Of a stretch of DNA of 64,000 nucleotides, positions 47,641-57,172 are shown piece after piece. The notes under the pieces are model-generated. The model had not been told where the DNA came from and made no database searches. It saw nothing but the letters and a program-made list of their open reading frames with translations. Source of the DNA: Pseudomonas sp. PA27(2017) (GTDB lineage: Bacteria; Pseudomonadota; Gammaproteobacteria; Pseudomonadales; Pseudomonadaceae); the NCBI RefSeq assembly GCF_001945445.1, contig NZ_MSXW01000015.1, positions 62,001 to 126,000 of the forward strand. Direction: 5' to 3'. How positions within the stretch are numbered: position 1 is the stretch's first letter; every line of letters begins with the position of its first letter. A program made the translations under genes and the position numbers.

Positions 47641-49095
47641 TCAGCTGGGCAGCAGGACGGTGACCACTTTTTCCTCGGTGTAGGCGACCGCGCCGCCAAA
47701 GCCACCTTCACGGCCGATACCGCTGGTCTTCACGCCGCCCCAGGGCAGGTTGGCGTCCAGAGGGCTCCAGCAGTTGACGCCCACCGCACCAGTTTTCAGG
47801 GCTGCGGCCACGCGATGCGCACGGGCCAGGTTGGTCGTCCATACGGTGGCGGCCAGGCCGTAGCTGGAGTCGTTGGCCAGGGCGATGGCTTCTTCCTCGG
47901 TATCGAAGGTGATCACCGTGCCGACCGGGCCGAAGATCTCGTCGCGGGCGATGGCCATGTCATTGCGGGCATTGGCGAAAATGGTAGGGCGCACGAAGAA
48001 GCCCTGGTCGGGATTCGACACGCCGCCGGCGAGCAGCGTCGCGCCCTGATCGATACCCAGCTGGATGTAGCGGTTGACGCGGTCGAACTGCGCCTTCTTG
48101 GCCACCGGGCCCATTTGGGTGTCGGGCTGGCGCGGGTCGCCAACCTTCACGGAGCTGGCCGCCTGGGCCAATGCCGCAGCGAAACGTTCGGCGACGCCGC
48201 GTTGCACCAGAATGCGCGAGCCGGCAGCACAAACCTGGCCCTGGTTGGCGAACAGGCCGAGCGAGCAGCCGAACAGGGCATCCTCGAAGGAGGCATCGTC
48301 AAAAACGATCTGCGGGCTCTTGCCGCCGAGCTCCAGGGCCACGCGCTTGAACAGAACGCCGGCGGTGCGCTGAATCTCGCGGCCTGCTTCCGGGCTGCCG
48401 GTGAAGCTGATCTTGGCGATGTCCGGGTGCTCGCAGAGGGCGCGGCCCACTTCGGCGCCAAAACCGGTGACGATATTGATCACGCCATCGGGAAAGCCAG
48501 CTTCCTTGGCCAATGCGGCCAGGTGCAACGCCGACTGCGGAGTTTCTTCCGACGGTTTGACCACCACGGTGCAGCCAGCGGCCAGCAGGGCGGCGAGCTT
48601 CCACACGGTGATCATCAACGGCGAGTTCCACGGCACGATGGCGCCGACCACGCCGATTGGCTCACGCACGGTGTACGAAAGGGTTTTGGTGCCGAAGTAG
48701 CCGCCGCTGGGAATGGTGCGGCCTTCGAGCTGGTTGACCCAGCCGGCAGCGGCGCGCAGGTTGGCGATCGCGTTGGGCAGGTCCATGCGCCGCGGCTCCG
48801 TCGGCGAGCGGCCGATGGCATTGGCGTCGAAGTCGGCCAGCAATTCGCTGTCGCGCTCCACCAGATCGGCCAATTTGTTGAGCAGGCGGCTGCGCTCGGA
48901 GCCGGAGAGTTGGCTCCAGGCGCCACCCTCGAGTTGCTCATGGGCGGCTTTCACGGCGCGGTTGACGTCCTCGACGGTGCCGCGGGCGGAGCTGCCGTAG
49001 ACCTTCTCGGTCACCGGATCGATGAGGTCGAAACGGCGACCGTCGGATGAGTCCGCGGCAGCGCCGGCGATGAAGTGTTGCAGATGCTGAGTCAT
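47641..49095 (-). CDS. NAD(P)-dependent aldehyde dehydrogenase
   Basis: Oxidises an aldehyde to a carboxylate, probably the semialdehyde produced by the neighbouring aminotransferase. 484 residues from ATG 49095 (MTQHLQHFIAG); the ORF runs further upstream without a start signal. Active-site blocks: VGAIVPWNSPLM, VVVKPSEETPQSALHL, catalytic Glu in VALELGGKSPQIVF, nucleophile Cys in NQGQVCAAGSRILV, and EIFGPVGTVITF. It lies 28 bp after the aminotransferase. Confidence 0.92.
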   Translation of the reverse strand: MTQHLQHFIAGAAADSSDGRRFDLIDPVTEKVYGSSARGTVEDVNRAVKAAHEQLEGGAWSQLSGSERSRLLNKLADLVERDSELLADFDANAIGRSPTEPRRMDLPNAIANLRAAAGWVNQLEGRTIPSGGYFGTKTLSYTVREPIGVVGAIVPWNSPLMITVWKLAALLAAGCTVVVKPSEETPQSALHLAALAKEAGFPDGVINIVTGFGAEVGRALCEHPDIAKISFTGSPEAGREIQRTAGVLFKRVALELGGKSPQIVFDDASFEDALFGCSLGLFANQGQVCAAGSRILVQRGVAERFAAALAQAASSVKVGDPRQPDTQMGPVAKKAQFDRVNRYIQLGIDQGATLLAGGVSNPDQGFFVRPTIFANARNDMAIARDEIFGPVGTVITFDTEEEAIALANDSSYGLAATVWTTNLARAHRVAAALKTGAVGVNCWSPLDANLPWGGVKTSGIGREGGFGGAVAYTEEKVVTVLLPS

Positions 49096-49123
49096 GTGCG
49101 TATCCACGAAAAATGAGAGTGGG

Positions 49124-50500
49124 TTAAGCCTTGAGCGACGCCAGGGCGTCGCCAAAGATGTCCAGTGCCTTGAAGAACAGCGCGCGGGAGATGGTCAGCG
49201 ACGGCATCACGCGCATCACGTTGCTGTAGCGGCCACAGGGGATCATCAGCACGCCGTGGTTGATCAGGTAGCCCATCAGCTGGCCGATCTTGTCGCGCGA
49301 CAGCGGCTCCTTGGTGACCGGGTCTTCGACCAGCTCGATACCGATCATCAGGCCGCGGCCGCGCACTTCGCCCACGAACGGGCTGTTGAAGCCGCGGATG
49401 CGTTCCTGTGCTTCCAGGCCCACGGCATGAGCGCGATTGAGCAGGTCCAGCTCCGGGTCCTGAAGGATGGCGATGTTGGTCAGCGCCACCACCGCGGACA
49501 GTGAGTTGGCCGCGAAGGTGTTGGGCATCGAACCGTCGGGAATCTTGGCGGCCAGATCCGAGCGCATGATCAGGCCGGCCATCGGCAGGTCGCTGCCGAT
49601 GCCCTTGCCAAAGGTCAGCATGTCCGGCTTGACGCCAGAGTGCTCGACGGCCCACATCTTGCCGGTGCGCCCGGCGCCGGCCTGTACCTCATCGACGATC
49701 AGGAGTGCGCCGCTGCGGTCGCAGGCCTCTCGCAGCAGTTGCAGGAACTCGGGCGAGGGCGGCACGTAGCCGCCTTCACCTTGCACCGGTTCGACGATCA
49801 CCGCGGCCACGTCGTCGGCGGCGGTGTAGGGCGTGTTGAGCAGATAGTCCACGTACTCGCCGGCGATCTGCTCGGCGCTTTTGTGGGTGGTGTCGAACGG
49901 GAACCGGTAGGCGTACGGGTAGGGCGCGTGAATCACACCGCCCATCTGCGCCCCATAGCCCTTGCGGTAGGCGTTGCCGGTGGTCAGCGCGCCCGAGGCG
50001 TTCCATACGCCGTGGTAGCCGCCGTGAAAGGCGATGATCTGGTGGCGGCCGGTGACCCGTTTGGCGAACTTGATCGCGGCTTCCAGCGCATCACTGCCGC
50101 TTTGTGTGAAAAAGGTGACGCAGTCGCCACGCAGGCCATCCGGCGCGATCTCCGACAGCTTGGCAGCCAGTTCGGTGCGGCGGGTGCTGTTGATTTCCAG
50201 CGCGTGCATCAGCACTTCGGATTGTTCACGGATGGCCTTTACCACCTTGGGGTGGCAGCGGCCGACGCTGCTAACGCCCACGCCGGCGGACAGGTCGATG
50301 TAGGTGTTGCCGTCCGGGTCCTTGAAGGTCGCACCAAAGGCGCGATCCATGGCGATCGGCATGCGACCACCGCCGCGCGCCATCGATTCGGTGCGCGCAG
50401 ACAGAGCCAAGGCCTCGCTGGCTTTCGGGCCGGGCAGGACGCTGGAAATGATTTGCGGGGCATCGGCAAAGTGCAGGGATTCGAGTTTGGCTTCGCTCAT
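49124..50500 (-). CDS. Class III PLP aminotransferase (GabT-like, omega-amine/amino acid)
   Basis: 458 residues. PLP residues: Asp in [18 protein letters not shown], Lys in LTFGKGIGSDLPMAG, and the phosphate cup TQSGSDALEAAIKFAKR. It resembles 4-aminobutyrate and diaminobutyrate transaminases. Pairing with an aldehyde dehydrogenase points to catabolism of an amine or omega-amino acid via a semialdehyde. It is distinct from the siderophore aminotransferase at 15.4 kb. Divergent AraC regulator upstream. Confidence 0.88.
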   Translation of the reverse strand: MSEAKLESLHFADAPQIISSVLPGPKASEALALSARTESMARGGGRMPIAMDRAFGATFKDPDGNTYIDLSAGVGVSSVGRCHPKVVKAIREQSEVLMHALEINSTRRTELAAKLSEIAPDGLRGDCVTFFTQSGSDALEAAIKFAKRVTGRHQIIAFHGGYHGVWNASGALTTGNAYRKGYGAQMGGVIHAPYPYAYRFPFDTTHKSAEQIAGEYVDYLLNTPYTAADDVAAVIVEPVQGEGGYVPPSPEFLQLLREACDRSGALLIVDEVQAGAGRTGKMWAVEHSGVKPDMLTFGKGIGSDLPMAGLIMRSDLAAKIPDGSMPNTFAANSLSAVVALTNIAILQDPELDLLNRAHAVGLEAQERIRGFNSPFVGEVRGRGLMIGIELVEDPVTKEPLSRDKIGQLMGYLINHGVLMIPCGRYSNVMRVMPSLTISRALFFKALDIFGDALASLKA

Positions 50501-50563
50501 GACGGCCTCTACGGGATGTCGGTTCAGGTGAGCCGATCATCTCCGTTGCGCGTACGAAGCCGG

Positions 50564-50578
50564 TATCCCAAATCGGCA
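50564..50578 (+). promoter_or_regulatory. Shared 15-bp motif, copy 3 (candidate AraC-type operator)
   Basis: TATCCCAAATCGGCA in the divergent region between the aminotransferase (start 50500) and the AraC gene (start 50691). It matches copy 1 (45176) and copy 2 (45270) at 13 of 15 positions each. Confidence 0.55.
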
Positions 50579-50586
50579 CTTGGCGC

Positions 50587-50603
50587 GTGCACCACAGGTG
50601 CAC
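50587..50603. promoter_or_regulatory. Perfect 7-bp palindrome, candidate operator
   Basis: GTGCACC-ACA-GGTGCAC in the same divergent region, 9 bp from the 15-bp motif. Perfect dyad symmetry is more typical of a dimeric HTH regulator than of AraC. Confidence 0.5.
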
Positions 50604-50690
50604 GGGGCGTTCACGAGCGAAGCTCGGTGTGCGACTATCCGCGGTTAGGGCCACCTTAGAACAACACGCGCGGCGAGGGCGCTGCAGGCC

Positions 50691-51665
50691 ATGAACACCC
50701 ACCACACCAGCCATTTTCGTGACATCCACGTCCATGCCGCCACGGTGCAGCAGTGGAGCCAGGACTACAGCCAGCTGAGCGCTGGAGCCTCGGAAAGCTC
50801 GCTCACCCAACTGACCACCGAGCGTTGCCACCTGTTTCTGGAACAGATCAATCAGCGTGTGGTGCAGAACGGCGTGGCGCCGCGAGGTCGCATGTGTTTC
50901 GCGTTGCCGATCAATGTGCCCGGATCGGTGCGCATGCAGGGCCGCGATGTGGACGACAGCAGTCTGTTCTTTCTCAACGGTGGGGAGGAATTCATGTTCC
51001 ACATGCCAACCGGCATGCAATTGCTGTCCGTCACCTTCGAACGCGAAATGTTCGAGCAGGCCCTGGCGCAGACGGCCGCGGAGAAGGAAATCGCTGAGCT
51101 GCTGCGCCAACCGGTGATCCGGTTGCCTCACAGGCGCTTCGCCGATGCGCGCCGCCGCCTGCTGGCGATGTTCGCTCAGGCGCTGAGCCGCGCGGCGCCC
51201 GTCGGCGTATGCGACCAGCCCGGCGAATTGGCCCTGGAGCAGGCCATGCTCGACGAACTGCTGCAACTGATGATTGACCCGGCCTGCGACAAGCAACAAC
51301 GCTCGCCAAGTTCGACACGCAGCTTCATCGTCGAGAAATGCCATCGGCTGGTCGCGGCGCAAATGACCTGCGCGCCGAGCGTGACCGATCTGTGCGAGCG
51401 CCTTCAAGTCAGCCGGCGCACCTTGCAGAACAGCTTCCACGCGGTCGCCGAGACCACGCCGCTTAATTATCTGCGCTCGGTACGCCTCAACGGTGTGCGG
51501 CGAACCCTGATGGCCACCCCGGCGGCGCGCCTGTCGATTGGCGACGCGGCGGCGCAATGGGGGTTCTATCACCTCAGCCATTTCGCTGCCGAGTACCACG
51601 CGCTGTTCGCCGAGTTGCCGTCGCATACCACACGCGCTGCCATTGCCGATTACGCCCGGGCTTGA
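50691..51665 (+). CDS. AraC-family transcriptional regulator (EutR-like)
   Basis: 324 residues. The N-terminal sensing domain (about 1-190; AVPINVPG-type cupin segment LPINVPGSVRMQGRDVDD, FFLNGGEEFMFHMPTG) is followed by a C-terminal double HTH: TDLCERLQVSRRTLQNSFH and IGDAAAQWGFYHLSHFAAEYHALF. The layout resembles EutR-type activators. Divergent from the aminotransferase/aldehyde dehydrogenase operon, which it probably activates; shared sites suggest a wider regulon. Confidence 0.88.
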   Translation: MNTHHTSHFRDIHVHAATVQQWSQDYSQLSAGASESSLTQLTTERCHLFLEQINQRVVQNGVAPRGRMCFALPINVPGSVRMQGRDVDDSSLFFLNGGEEFMFHMPTGMQLLSVTFEREMFEQALAQTAAEKEIAELLRQPVIRLPHRRFADARRRLLAMFAQALSRAAPVGVCDQPGELALEQAMLDELLQLMIDPACDKQQRSPSSTRSFIVEKCHRLVAAQMTCAPSVTDLCERLQVSRRTLQNSFHAVAETTPLNYLRSVRLNGVRRTLMATPAARLSIGDAAAQWGFYHLSHFAAEYHALFAELPSHTTRAAIADYARA

Positions 51666-51750
51666 ACAGGCGCCGCCATCCATCACTCTGCAGCATCGAT
51701 TGTTCTTGGAATCGGTCATAGCCTGGACATGACCGTTCCGGACCTTGACG

Positions 51751-52551
51751 ATGAAGCGCTTGCGAATCGCCACGTACAACATCAATGGCATCAACGCCCG
51801 GCTGCCCAATTTGCTGGACTGGCTGGAGCGCGAGCAGCCGGACATCGTGTGCCTGCAGGAACTGAAGACGCCCGACAAGTCGTTCCCGGCCAGGGATATC
51901 GAAGCGGCCGGGTACGGCGTGGTGTATCAGGGGCAGACATCGTGGAACGGCGTAGCGATTCTCGGCCGTGATACTCAGCCACTGGAGATTCGTCGCGGCC
52001 TGCCAGGCGCCGAGTGGGATACCCAGGCGCGCTACATCGAGGCTGCGGTACTGGGCGTGGTGGTGGCCTGCCTGTATTTGCCCAACGGCAACCCGCAGCC
52101 CGGGCCGAAGTTCGATTACAAGCTCAAATGGTTCGAACATCTGATCGCCCATGCCCAGGCGTTACAGGCCAGCGAGCATCCGGTGGTGCTGGCCGGCGAC
52201 TTCAACGTGGTACCGACCGATTTCGACATCTACAACACCCGCTCGTGGCTCAAGGACGCTCTTTTACAACCCGAAAGTCGCGCCTGTTTTCAGCGCTTGC
52301 TGGATCAGGGCTGGGTGGATGCGCTACGCACGCTGCACCCTGATAAGCAGCTCTTCACCTTCTGGGATTACTTCCGTCGCCACTGGCAGAGCAACTCCGG
52401 GTTGCGTATCGACCACCTGTTACTCAATCCGGCGCTGGCCCCCTATCTACAATCGGCCGGCGTGGACACCTGGGTGCGGGGCGAGGCGCACCCTAGCGAC
52501 CATGCGCCGACCTGGATCCAGCTGGGCAGCCGCAAAAAGCGCGACAGGTAA
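51751..52551 (+). CDS. xth: Exodeoxyribonuclease III family protein
   Basis: AP endonuclease/3'-5' exonuclease of DNA repair, 266 residues from ATG 51751; a TTG two codons earlier is the alternative. EEP-superfamily residues: NINGINARLPNLL, the catalytic Glu in VCLQELKT, LAGDFNVVPTDFDIYN, WDYFR, RIDHLLLNP and the terminal SDHAPTW. Motif content is that of XthA. It stands alone upstream of an AT-rich promoter region. Confidence 0.92.
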   Translation: MKRLRIATYNINGINARLPNLLDWLEREQPDIVCLQELKTPDKSFPARDIEAAGYGVVYQGQTSWNGVAILGRDTQPLEIRRGLPGAEWDTQARYIEAAVLGVVVACLYLPNGNPQPGPKFDYKLKWFEHLIAHAQALQASEHPVVLAGDFNVVPTDFDIYNTRSWLKDALLQPESRACFQRLLDQGWVDALRTLHPDKQLFTFWDYFRRHWQSNSGLRIDHLLLNPALAPYLQSAGVDTWVRGEAHPSDHAPTWIQLGSRKKRDR

Positions 52552-52703
52552 ACGCGAAGCTCATATCAGAAGGTTAATTTCTTATTCATTCTAGGAATAT
52601 GTAAAGAGTTTTTTCATATTTGCGGCGACTATGGCCGAATAGGAAAATGCTCGATTGCACGAATTTATTGATACAGGTCAAAGCCTTACTTCAAAGGTGC
52701 CAT
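52552..52703 (+). promoter_or_regulatory. AT-rich promoter region of the PrpD/monooxygenase/ABC operon
   Basis: A 150-bp stretch, much richer in A+T than its neighbours, precedes a five-gene plus-strand operon. It ends in AAAGGTG, six bases before the TTG at 52704, which decides the start of the first gene. Confidence 0.5.
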
Positions 52704-54014
52704 TTGAACACAACCCTTAGTGGCCAATTGGCCAGAACGCTTGCCGACAGCCAGCCAGGGTCTGATGAGCGTCAACGCGCCCGCGAGGGCGTGATCGATT
52801 ACTTCGCCTGCCTGCTGCCCGTGCAGCTCGGTTTGCTGCGGGACTCGGGGCTGACCTCGGTTCGCAAGGTGTTTCCCGCAGCGCGCAGCACGGAGAATCA
52901 TGCCCTGCAGCTGGGTTACATGAGCCACGCGCTGGATTTCGACGACTACCATGCGACGTTCCGCGGCCACCCGACCACGGTGGTGCTGTCGACGCTGCTG
53001 GCCGTGCTCGCGAATCATCCGCGCCTGACTTTCGAGAATTTTCTCGATGCTTATGTCGTCGGCGTCGAACTGGCCGGGCGCCTGGGCAAGGCCATCGGTA
53101 CCCGCCATTACGCCGCCGGGCTGCACAGCACCGCGACGCTGGGCGTGATCGCGGCGACGGGCGCTGCCTGCCGGCTGCTGCGCCTGACGCCTGAGCAAAG
53201 CGAAACCGCCCTCGGCCTGGCTGCGACCCAGGCTTCGGGGCTGCGCGCCCAGTTCGGCTCCGCTGCCAAGGCCCTGCATGCCGGCCTGGCCGCGCGAGGT
53301 GCGATCAACAGCGTCGAGTTGGCCCAGGCCGGTTTTGCCGCGCAACGTCACGGCGTGCTGGAGGCATTTCTGGCCGCTCTGGGTTACGGCGTCGAACGCC
53401 CGGATGATCTGTTGGCCGGGTGGGGGGCACCCTGGCGGATCATTGCGCCAGGCCTGGAATTCAAGCGCTATCCCACCTGCGGTGGAACCCACAGTGCGGC
53501 GGAGGCCGCTTTCGTGCTGCGCGAGCGGCTGGGCGCCGACCTGCATGCTGTGCAGCATATCGAGGTGAGTTTCCCGCCGGGCGCCGACACCGCGCCCAAC
53601 ATCATCGCGCCTGTCAATGGCGTGCAGGCGCGTTTCAGCCTCGAATACGTGATCGCCGATGCGCTGCTCAACGGCGCCATCTCCCTTGAGCGTTACGGCG
53701 AAGAACCGGTCGATACCCAGATCGCCGCGCTGGCCGCACGGGTGAGGCGCGTACCGGATCCGCGTGCGCCGGCCGATGAACTCGATCCGGATCGGCGCTT
53801 TCACCGCGTCACGCTGTTCATGGCCGATGGCACGTCCCACAGCCACTGCGTGACCCGCATGGAAACCGCCGCCGCGCCCACCGACGTGCTGGCCAAGCTG
53901 CGCACTAATCTTCGATCCCTGCCCGAGGCGCGGCTGGCCGCGATCAGCGGGGATCTGCAACTCGCTGACGATGCCGCGCTGCATCGCCTGGCTTCACTCA
54001 TTAGCTGTCAGTAA
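52704..54014 (+). CDS. MmgE/PrpD family protein
   Basis: Member of the 2-methylcitrate dehydratase/aconitate-decarboxylase-like family, 436 residues from TTG 52704 (AAAGGTG upstream; ATG 52647 has none). Family blocks: GYMSHALDFDDYHATFRGHP, YVVGVELAGRLGKAIG, GLHSTATLGVIAATGAACR, FGSAAKALHAGLAARGAI and YPTCGGTHSAAEAAF. The substrate is not predictable: the family includes iminodisuccinate epimerase, cis-aconitate decarboxylase and methylcitrate dehydratase. First gene of the operon, 9 bp before the monooxygenase. Confidence 0.8.
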   Translation: MNTTLSGQLARTLADSQPGSDERQRAREGVIDYFACLLPVQLGLLRDSGLTSVRKVFPAARSTENHALQLGYMSHALDFDDYHATFRGHPTTVVLSTLLAVLANHPRLTFENFLDAYVVGVELAGRLGKAIGTRHYAAGLHSTATLGVIAATGAACRLLRLTPEQSETALGLAATQASGLRAQFGSAAKALHAGLAARGAINSVELAQAGFAAQRHGVLEAFLAALGYGVERPDDLLAGWGAPWRIIAPGLEFKRYPTCGGTHSAAEAAFVLRERLGADLHAVQHIEVSFPPGADTAPNIIAPVNGVQARFSLEYVIADALLNGAISLERYGEEPVDTQIAALAARVRRVPDPRAPADELDPDRRFHRVTLFMADGTSHSHCVTRMETAAAPTDVLAKLRTNLRSLPEARLAAISGDLQLADDAALHRLASLISCQ

Positions 54015-54023
54015 GGATTCGTT

Positions 54024-55373
54024 ATGTCCGTGCAACCTACTTCACCCCGTCAACTGCGCCTCGGCCTGTTCGTGCAGGCGCTGGGGCACCACGTGGGCGG
54101 CTGGCGTGCCGAGGGCGCGAAAGGCTCGCCCACCGACATCGACTGGTTCACCTGGATCGCCAAGAAGGCCGAAGAGGGCAAGTTCGACATGTTCTTCGTC
54201 GGCGACGCCCTGGCCACCAGCGTGCACCGCCTGCCCTCGACCATGTCGCGCCTGGAACCGCTGACGCTGCTCTCGGCCCTGGCCGTGCAGACCAAACACA
54301 TCGGCCTGGCCGCCACGGCGTCCACCACCTTCGACGAGCCATTCCACCTGGCACGCGCGCTGTGTTCGGTGGACCATATCAGCCGTGGCCGTGGCGCCTG
54401 GAACGTGGTCACCTCGTTTTCCCTCGACGCGGCGCGCAACTTCAGCCGTGAAGACCTGCCGTCCCACGCCGACCGCTATGAAATGGCCCGTGAGTTTCTC
54501 GATGTGGCCTTCAAACTGTGGGATGGCTGGGAAGAGGGCGCCATCGTCCGTGAAAAGGCTACCGGCCGTTACTCGGACGAAAACAAGATCCACGCGGCCA
54601 ATCACAAGGGCAAGCACTTCCAGGTGCAGGGCCCGCTGAACATCGCCCGCTCGCCCCAGGGCCGCCCGGTGATCATCGAGGCGGGTTCGTCGCCTGCTGG
54701 TCAGCAGTTGGCCGCACAAACCGCCGAAGTGGTGTTCACCGCTGCATCGTCGCTGGAGGAGGGCCAGGCCTTTTACCAGAGCCAGAAGCAGTTCGTGCGC
54801 GACGCCGGTCGCCAGCCCGACCACCTGCTGATTCTGCCGGGAGTGATGCCCATCGTCGGTCGCACCCGTGAAGAGGCCCAGGCAGTCTGGAACCAGCTCA
54901 ACGAACTGGTCGATATCGACAACGGCATCGAGCAGCTTTCGGCGCGTTTCGGCGTGGACATGACCGCCTATCCGCTCGACGGTCCGGTACCGGAAATCCC
55001 CGCTACCGAAGGCAGCCAGAGCCGCGTCAAGCTGCTTACCGAGCTGGCCGCCCGCGAGAACCTGACCCTGCGCCAACTGGCAGCAGTGGCTGCCGGCTCG
55101 CGCGGTCACCGCGTGGTGGTCGGCACGGCCGAGGATATCGCCGATGACTTCCAGCACTGGCTGGAGCAGGGCGGCGCCGATGGTTTCAACATCATGCCGG
55201 CCGTGCTGCCCGATCAGCTCGAGCTGTTCGTCGAGCTGGTGATTCCCGAACTGCAGCGTCGCGGCTTGTTCCGCACCGATTACCAATACAGCACGCTGCG
55301 GGAGAACCTCGGCCTGCCTAGCGTTGCTGAAAACTTTGCCGCCGTTGCCCCGCTGGCAACCGAGAAGGAATGA
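54024..55373 (+). CDS. LLM-class flavin-dependent monooxygenase (NtaA/SnaA/DmoA type)
   Basis: 449-residue FMNH2-using oxygenase of the nitrilotriacetate/dibenzothiophene-sulfone/DMS group. Family blocks: LRLGLFVQALGHHVGGWR, LTLLSALAVQTKHIGLAATASTTFDEPFHLARAL (in parts), RGAWNVVTSF, GRPVIIEAGSSPAGQQLAA and LPGVMPIVGRTREEAQ. Acts in the cytoplasm with a separate flavin reductase, not seen here. It lies 3 bp before an ABC binding-protein gene, so its substrate is probably the imported solute. Confidence 0.88.
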   Translation: MSVQPTSPRQLRLGLFVQALGHHVGGWRAEGAKGSPTDIDWFTWIAKKAEEGKFDMFFVGDALATSVHRLPSTMSRLEPLTLLSALAVQTKHIGLAATASTTFDEPFHLARALCSVDHISRGRGAWNVVTSFSLDAARNFSREDLPSHADRYEMAREFLDVAFKLWDGWEEGAIVREKATGRYSDENKIHAANHKGKHFQVQGPLNIARSPQGRPVIIEAGSSPAGQQLAAQTAEVVFTAASSLEEGQAFYQSQKQFVRDAGRQPDHLLILPGVMPIVGRTREEAQAVWNQLNELVDIDNGIEQLSARFGVDMTAYPLDGPVPEIPATEGSQSRVKLLTELAARENLTLRQLAAVAAGSRGHRVVVGTAEDIADDFQHWLEQGGADGFNIMPAVLPDQLELFVELVIPELQRRGLFRTDYQYSTLRENLGLPSVAENFAAVAPLATEKE

Positions 55374-55376
55374 CCC

Positions 55377-56273
55377 ATGAAACGTTCTGCACTGACCGCT
55401 GCCGCCTTCGCGCTGTTGCCACTGACCGGCGCTTTCGCCGCCGACAAGGGCGTGCCCTTCAACGCCACCGCCAAGCCCGAGGCCGATGCCGCGCTGCATG
55501 ACAGCCTGCCCGAAGCCATCAAGAAGCGTGGCAGCATCATCGCCGGCACCAACCCGAACACACCGCCGACCACCTTCTACCAGGCCGACAACAAGACCCT
55601 GGCCGGGCGCGAGATCGACATCATCAGCGCGGTTGCCGATCGCCTGGGCGTGAAGCTGGACCTGCGTGACACCGGCGGCTTCGACAACATCATTCCAGGT
55701 CTGAAATCCGGGCGTTACGACGCGGCGATCTCCAACATCGACGCCAATGCCAAGCGCCTGGAACAGGTCGATTTCGTCGGCTACTACAACGCCTCCAAGC
55801 TGGCACTGGTCGGCCGCGCGGATTCCGACAAAGGCCCGTTCAACAGCTTTGCCGAGCTGTGCGGCCAGACCGTCGGCGCCGGCGCCGGCACCTCCCAGGT
55901 TACGCGCCTGCAGCAGGCCAGCGAGGCGTGCGTGGCCGATGGCAAGCCGGCCATCAAGGTGCCTATCTTCCCGGATCGCCCAGCCGGCGTGCAGGCCGTG
56001 ATCAGCGGCCGCGTGCCGATGTTCTTCGGTCCGTACGAAGGCCTGCGTTACCAGGCCAGCCAGGTGAAGGCGCTGAAACTGGCCGGTGAGATCACCATCG
56101 AGGACACCATCGTGTCCATCGCCCTGGCCAAGGACTCGCCGTTGGGCAAGCCGATCCAGGCAGCGCTCAACTCGCTGATCAAGGACGGCACCTACCAGCA
56201 GATCCTCGATAAGTGGGAAATCGGCTTCGGCGCCGTCGAATCCGCCGGCCTCAACGCAGAAAACCTCAAATGA
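55377..56273 (+). CDS. Polar amino-acid-type ABC binding protein
   Basis: Exported family-3 solute-binding protein of 298 residues; signal peptide MKRSALTAAAFALLPLTGAFA. The mature domain has GSIIAGTNPNTPPTTFYQ, REIDIISAVADRLGVKLDL, YDAAISNID and ISGRVPMFFGPYEG. It is the periplasmic receptor for the following permease and ATPase. The permease starts within its stop (ATGA, 4 bp). Confidence 0.9.
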   Translation: MKRSALTAAAFALLPLTGAFAADKGVPFNATAKPEADAALHDSLPEAIKKRGSIIAGTNPNTPPTTFYQADNKTLAGREIDIISAVADRLGVKLDLRDTGGFDNIIPGLKSGRYDAAISNIDANAKRLEQVDFVGYYNASKLALVGRADSDKGPFNSFAELCGQTVGAGAGTSQVTRLQQASEACVADGKPAIKVPIFPDRPAGVQAVISGRVPMFFGPYEGLRYQASQVKALKLAGEITIEDTIVSIALAKDSPLGKPIQAALNSLIKDGTYQQILDKWEIGFGAVESAGLNAENLK

Positions 56274-57172
56274 GCCAACGGCCTGACGACGACATCGCCG
56301 GGCTGCGCATCGTCAAGCACCGTCACTGGGGGCGCTGGTTCAGCGCCCTGATCGTGCTGTTGCTGCTGTCGCTGGTGGCCACTTCGATGGTCAACAACCC
56401 GCGTTTCGAATGGGACGTGGTGGCGCAGAACCTGGCGGAAGAATCGATCCTCGCCGGCGTGCTGATGACCATCGAACTGACGGTCATCTCGGTGGTGTTC
56501 GGCTTTGCCGGCGGTACGCTGCTGGCCCTCATGCGGCTGTCTTCCAACCCGGTGCTGGTCAGCGTCAGCTGGGCCTACACCTGGTTCTTCCGCGCCGTGC
56601 CGATGCTGGTGCAGCTGTTTCTCTGGTACAACATCGCGGCGCTGTATCCGCAGCTGTCGCTGAGTCTGCCGCTGGTGGGCGAGGTGTGGAGCGCGGAAAC
56701 CAACGAGATCATCAGCCCGTTCAGCGCCGCGGTGCTGGCCCTGGTGATTCACCAGTCCGCGTACGCGGCAGAAATCATTCGCGCCGGCATCCAGAGCGTC
56801 GGTCAGGGCCAGCTGGAAGCCGCCAAGGCGCTCGGCTACCGCCCCGGGCAGATCTTTCGTCAGACCGTGCTGCCCCAGGCCATGCGCACCATCCTGCCGC
56901 CGGCCGGCAACGAGGTGATCGGCCAGCTGAAAACCACCGCGGTGGTGTCGGTGATCGCTCTGCAGGACGTGCTCTATTCGGCGCAGATCATCTACCAGCG
57001 CACCTATGAGGTGATCCCGCTGCTGCTGGTCGCCACCCTGTGGTACCTGGTGATGACCTCGGTGCTGTCGGTGCTCCAGCATTACATCGAGGTGTGGTTC
57101 AGCCGCGGCAATGGCCCGGCGCGCGGAAGCTGGCTGCGCCGCAACAAAGGCACGCAGGAGTCCGAGTCATGA
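56270..57172 (+). CDS. Polar amino-acid-type ABC permease
   Basis: 300 residues with an N-terminal cytoplasmic stretch, five TM helices and the HisMQ-type signature. Blocks: [40 protein letters not shown] and the EAA loop [23 protein letters not shown] 56270 overlaps the binding-protein stop; the ORF is open further upstream only inside that gene. Overlaps the ATPase by 4 bp. Confidence 0.9.
   Translation: MSQRPDDDIAGLRIVKHRHWGRWFSALIVLLLLSLVATSMVNNPRFEWDVVAQNLAEESILAGVLMTIELTVISVVFGFAGGTLLALMRLSSNPVLVSVSWAYTWFFRAVPMLVQLFLWYNIAALYPQLSLSLPLVGEVWSAETNEIISPFSAAVLALVIHQSAYAAEIIRAGIQSVGQGQLEAAKALGYRPGQIFRQTVLPQAMRTILPPAGNEVIGQLKTTAVVSVIALQDVLYSAQIIYQRTYEVIPLLLVATLWYLVMTSVLSVLQHYIEVWFSRGNGPARGSWLRRNKGTQESES

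Noticed and set aside
47389..49050. 553-codon plus-strand frame across the aldehyde dehydrogenase
   Set aside because: Shadow of the minus-strand dehydrogenase, which has full catalytic motifs.
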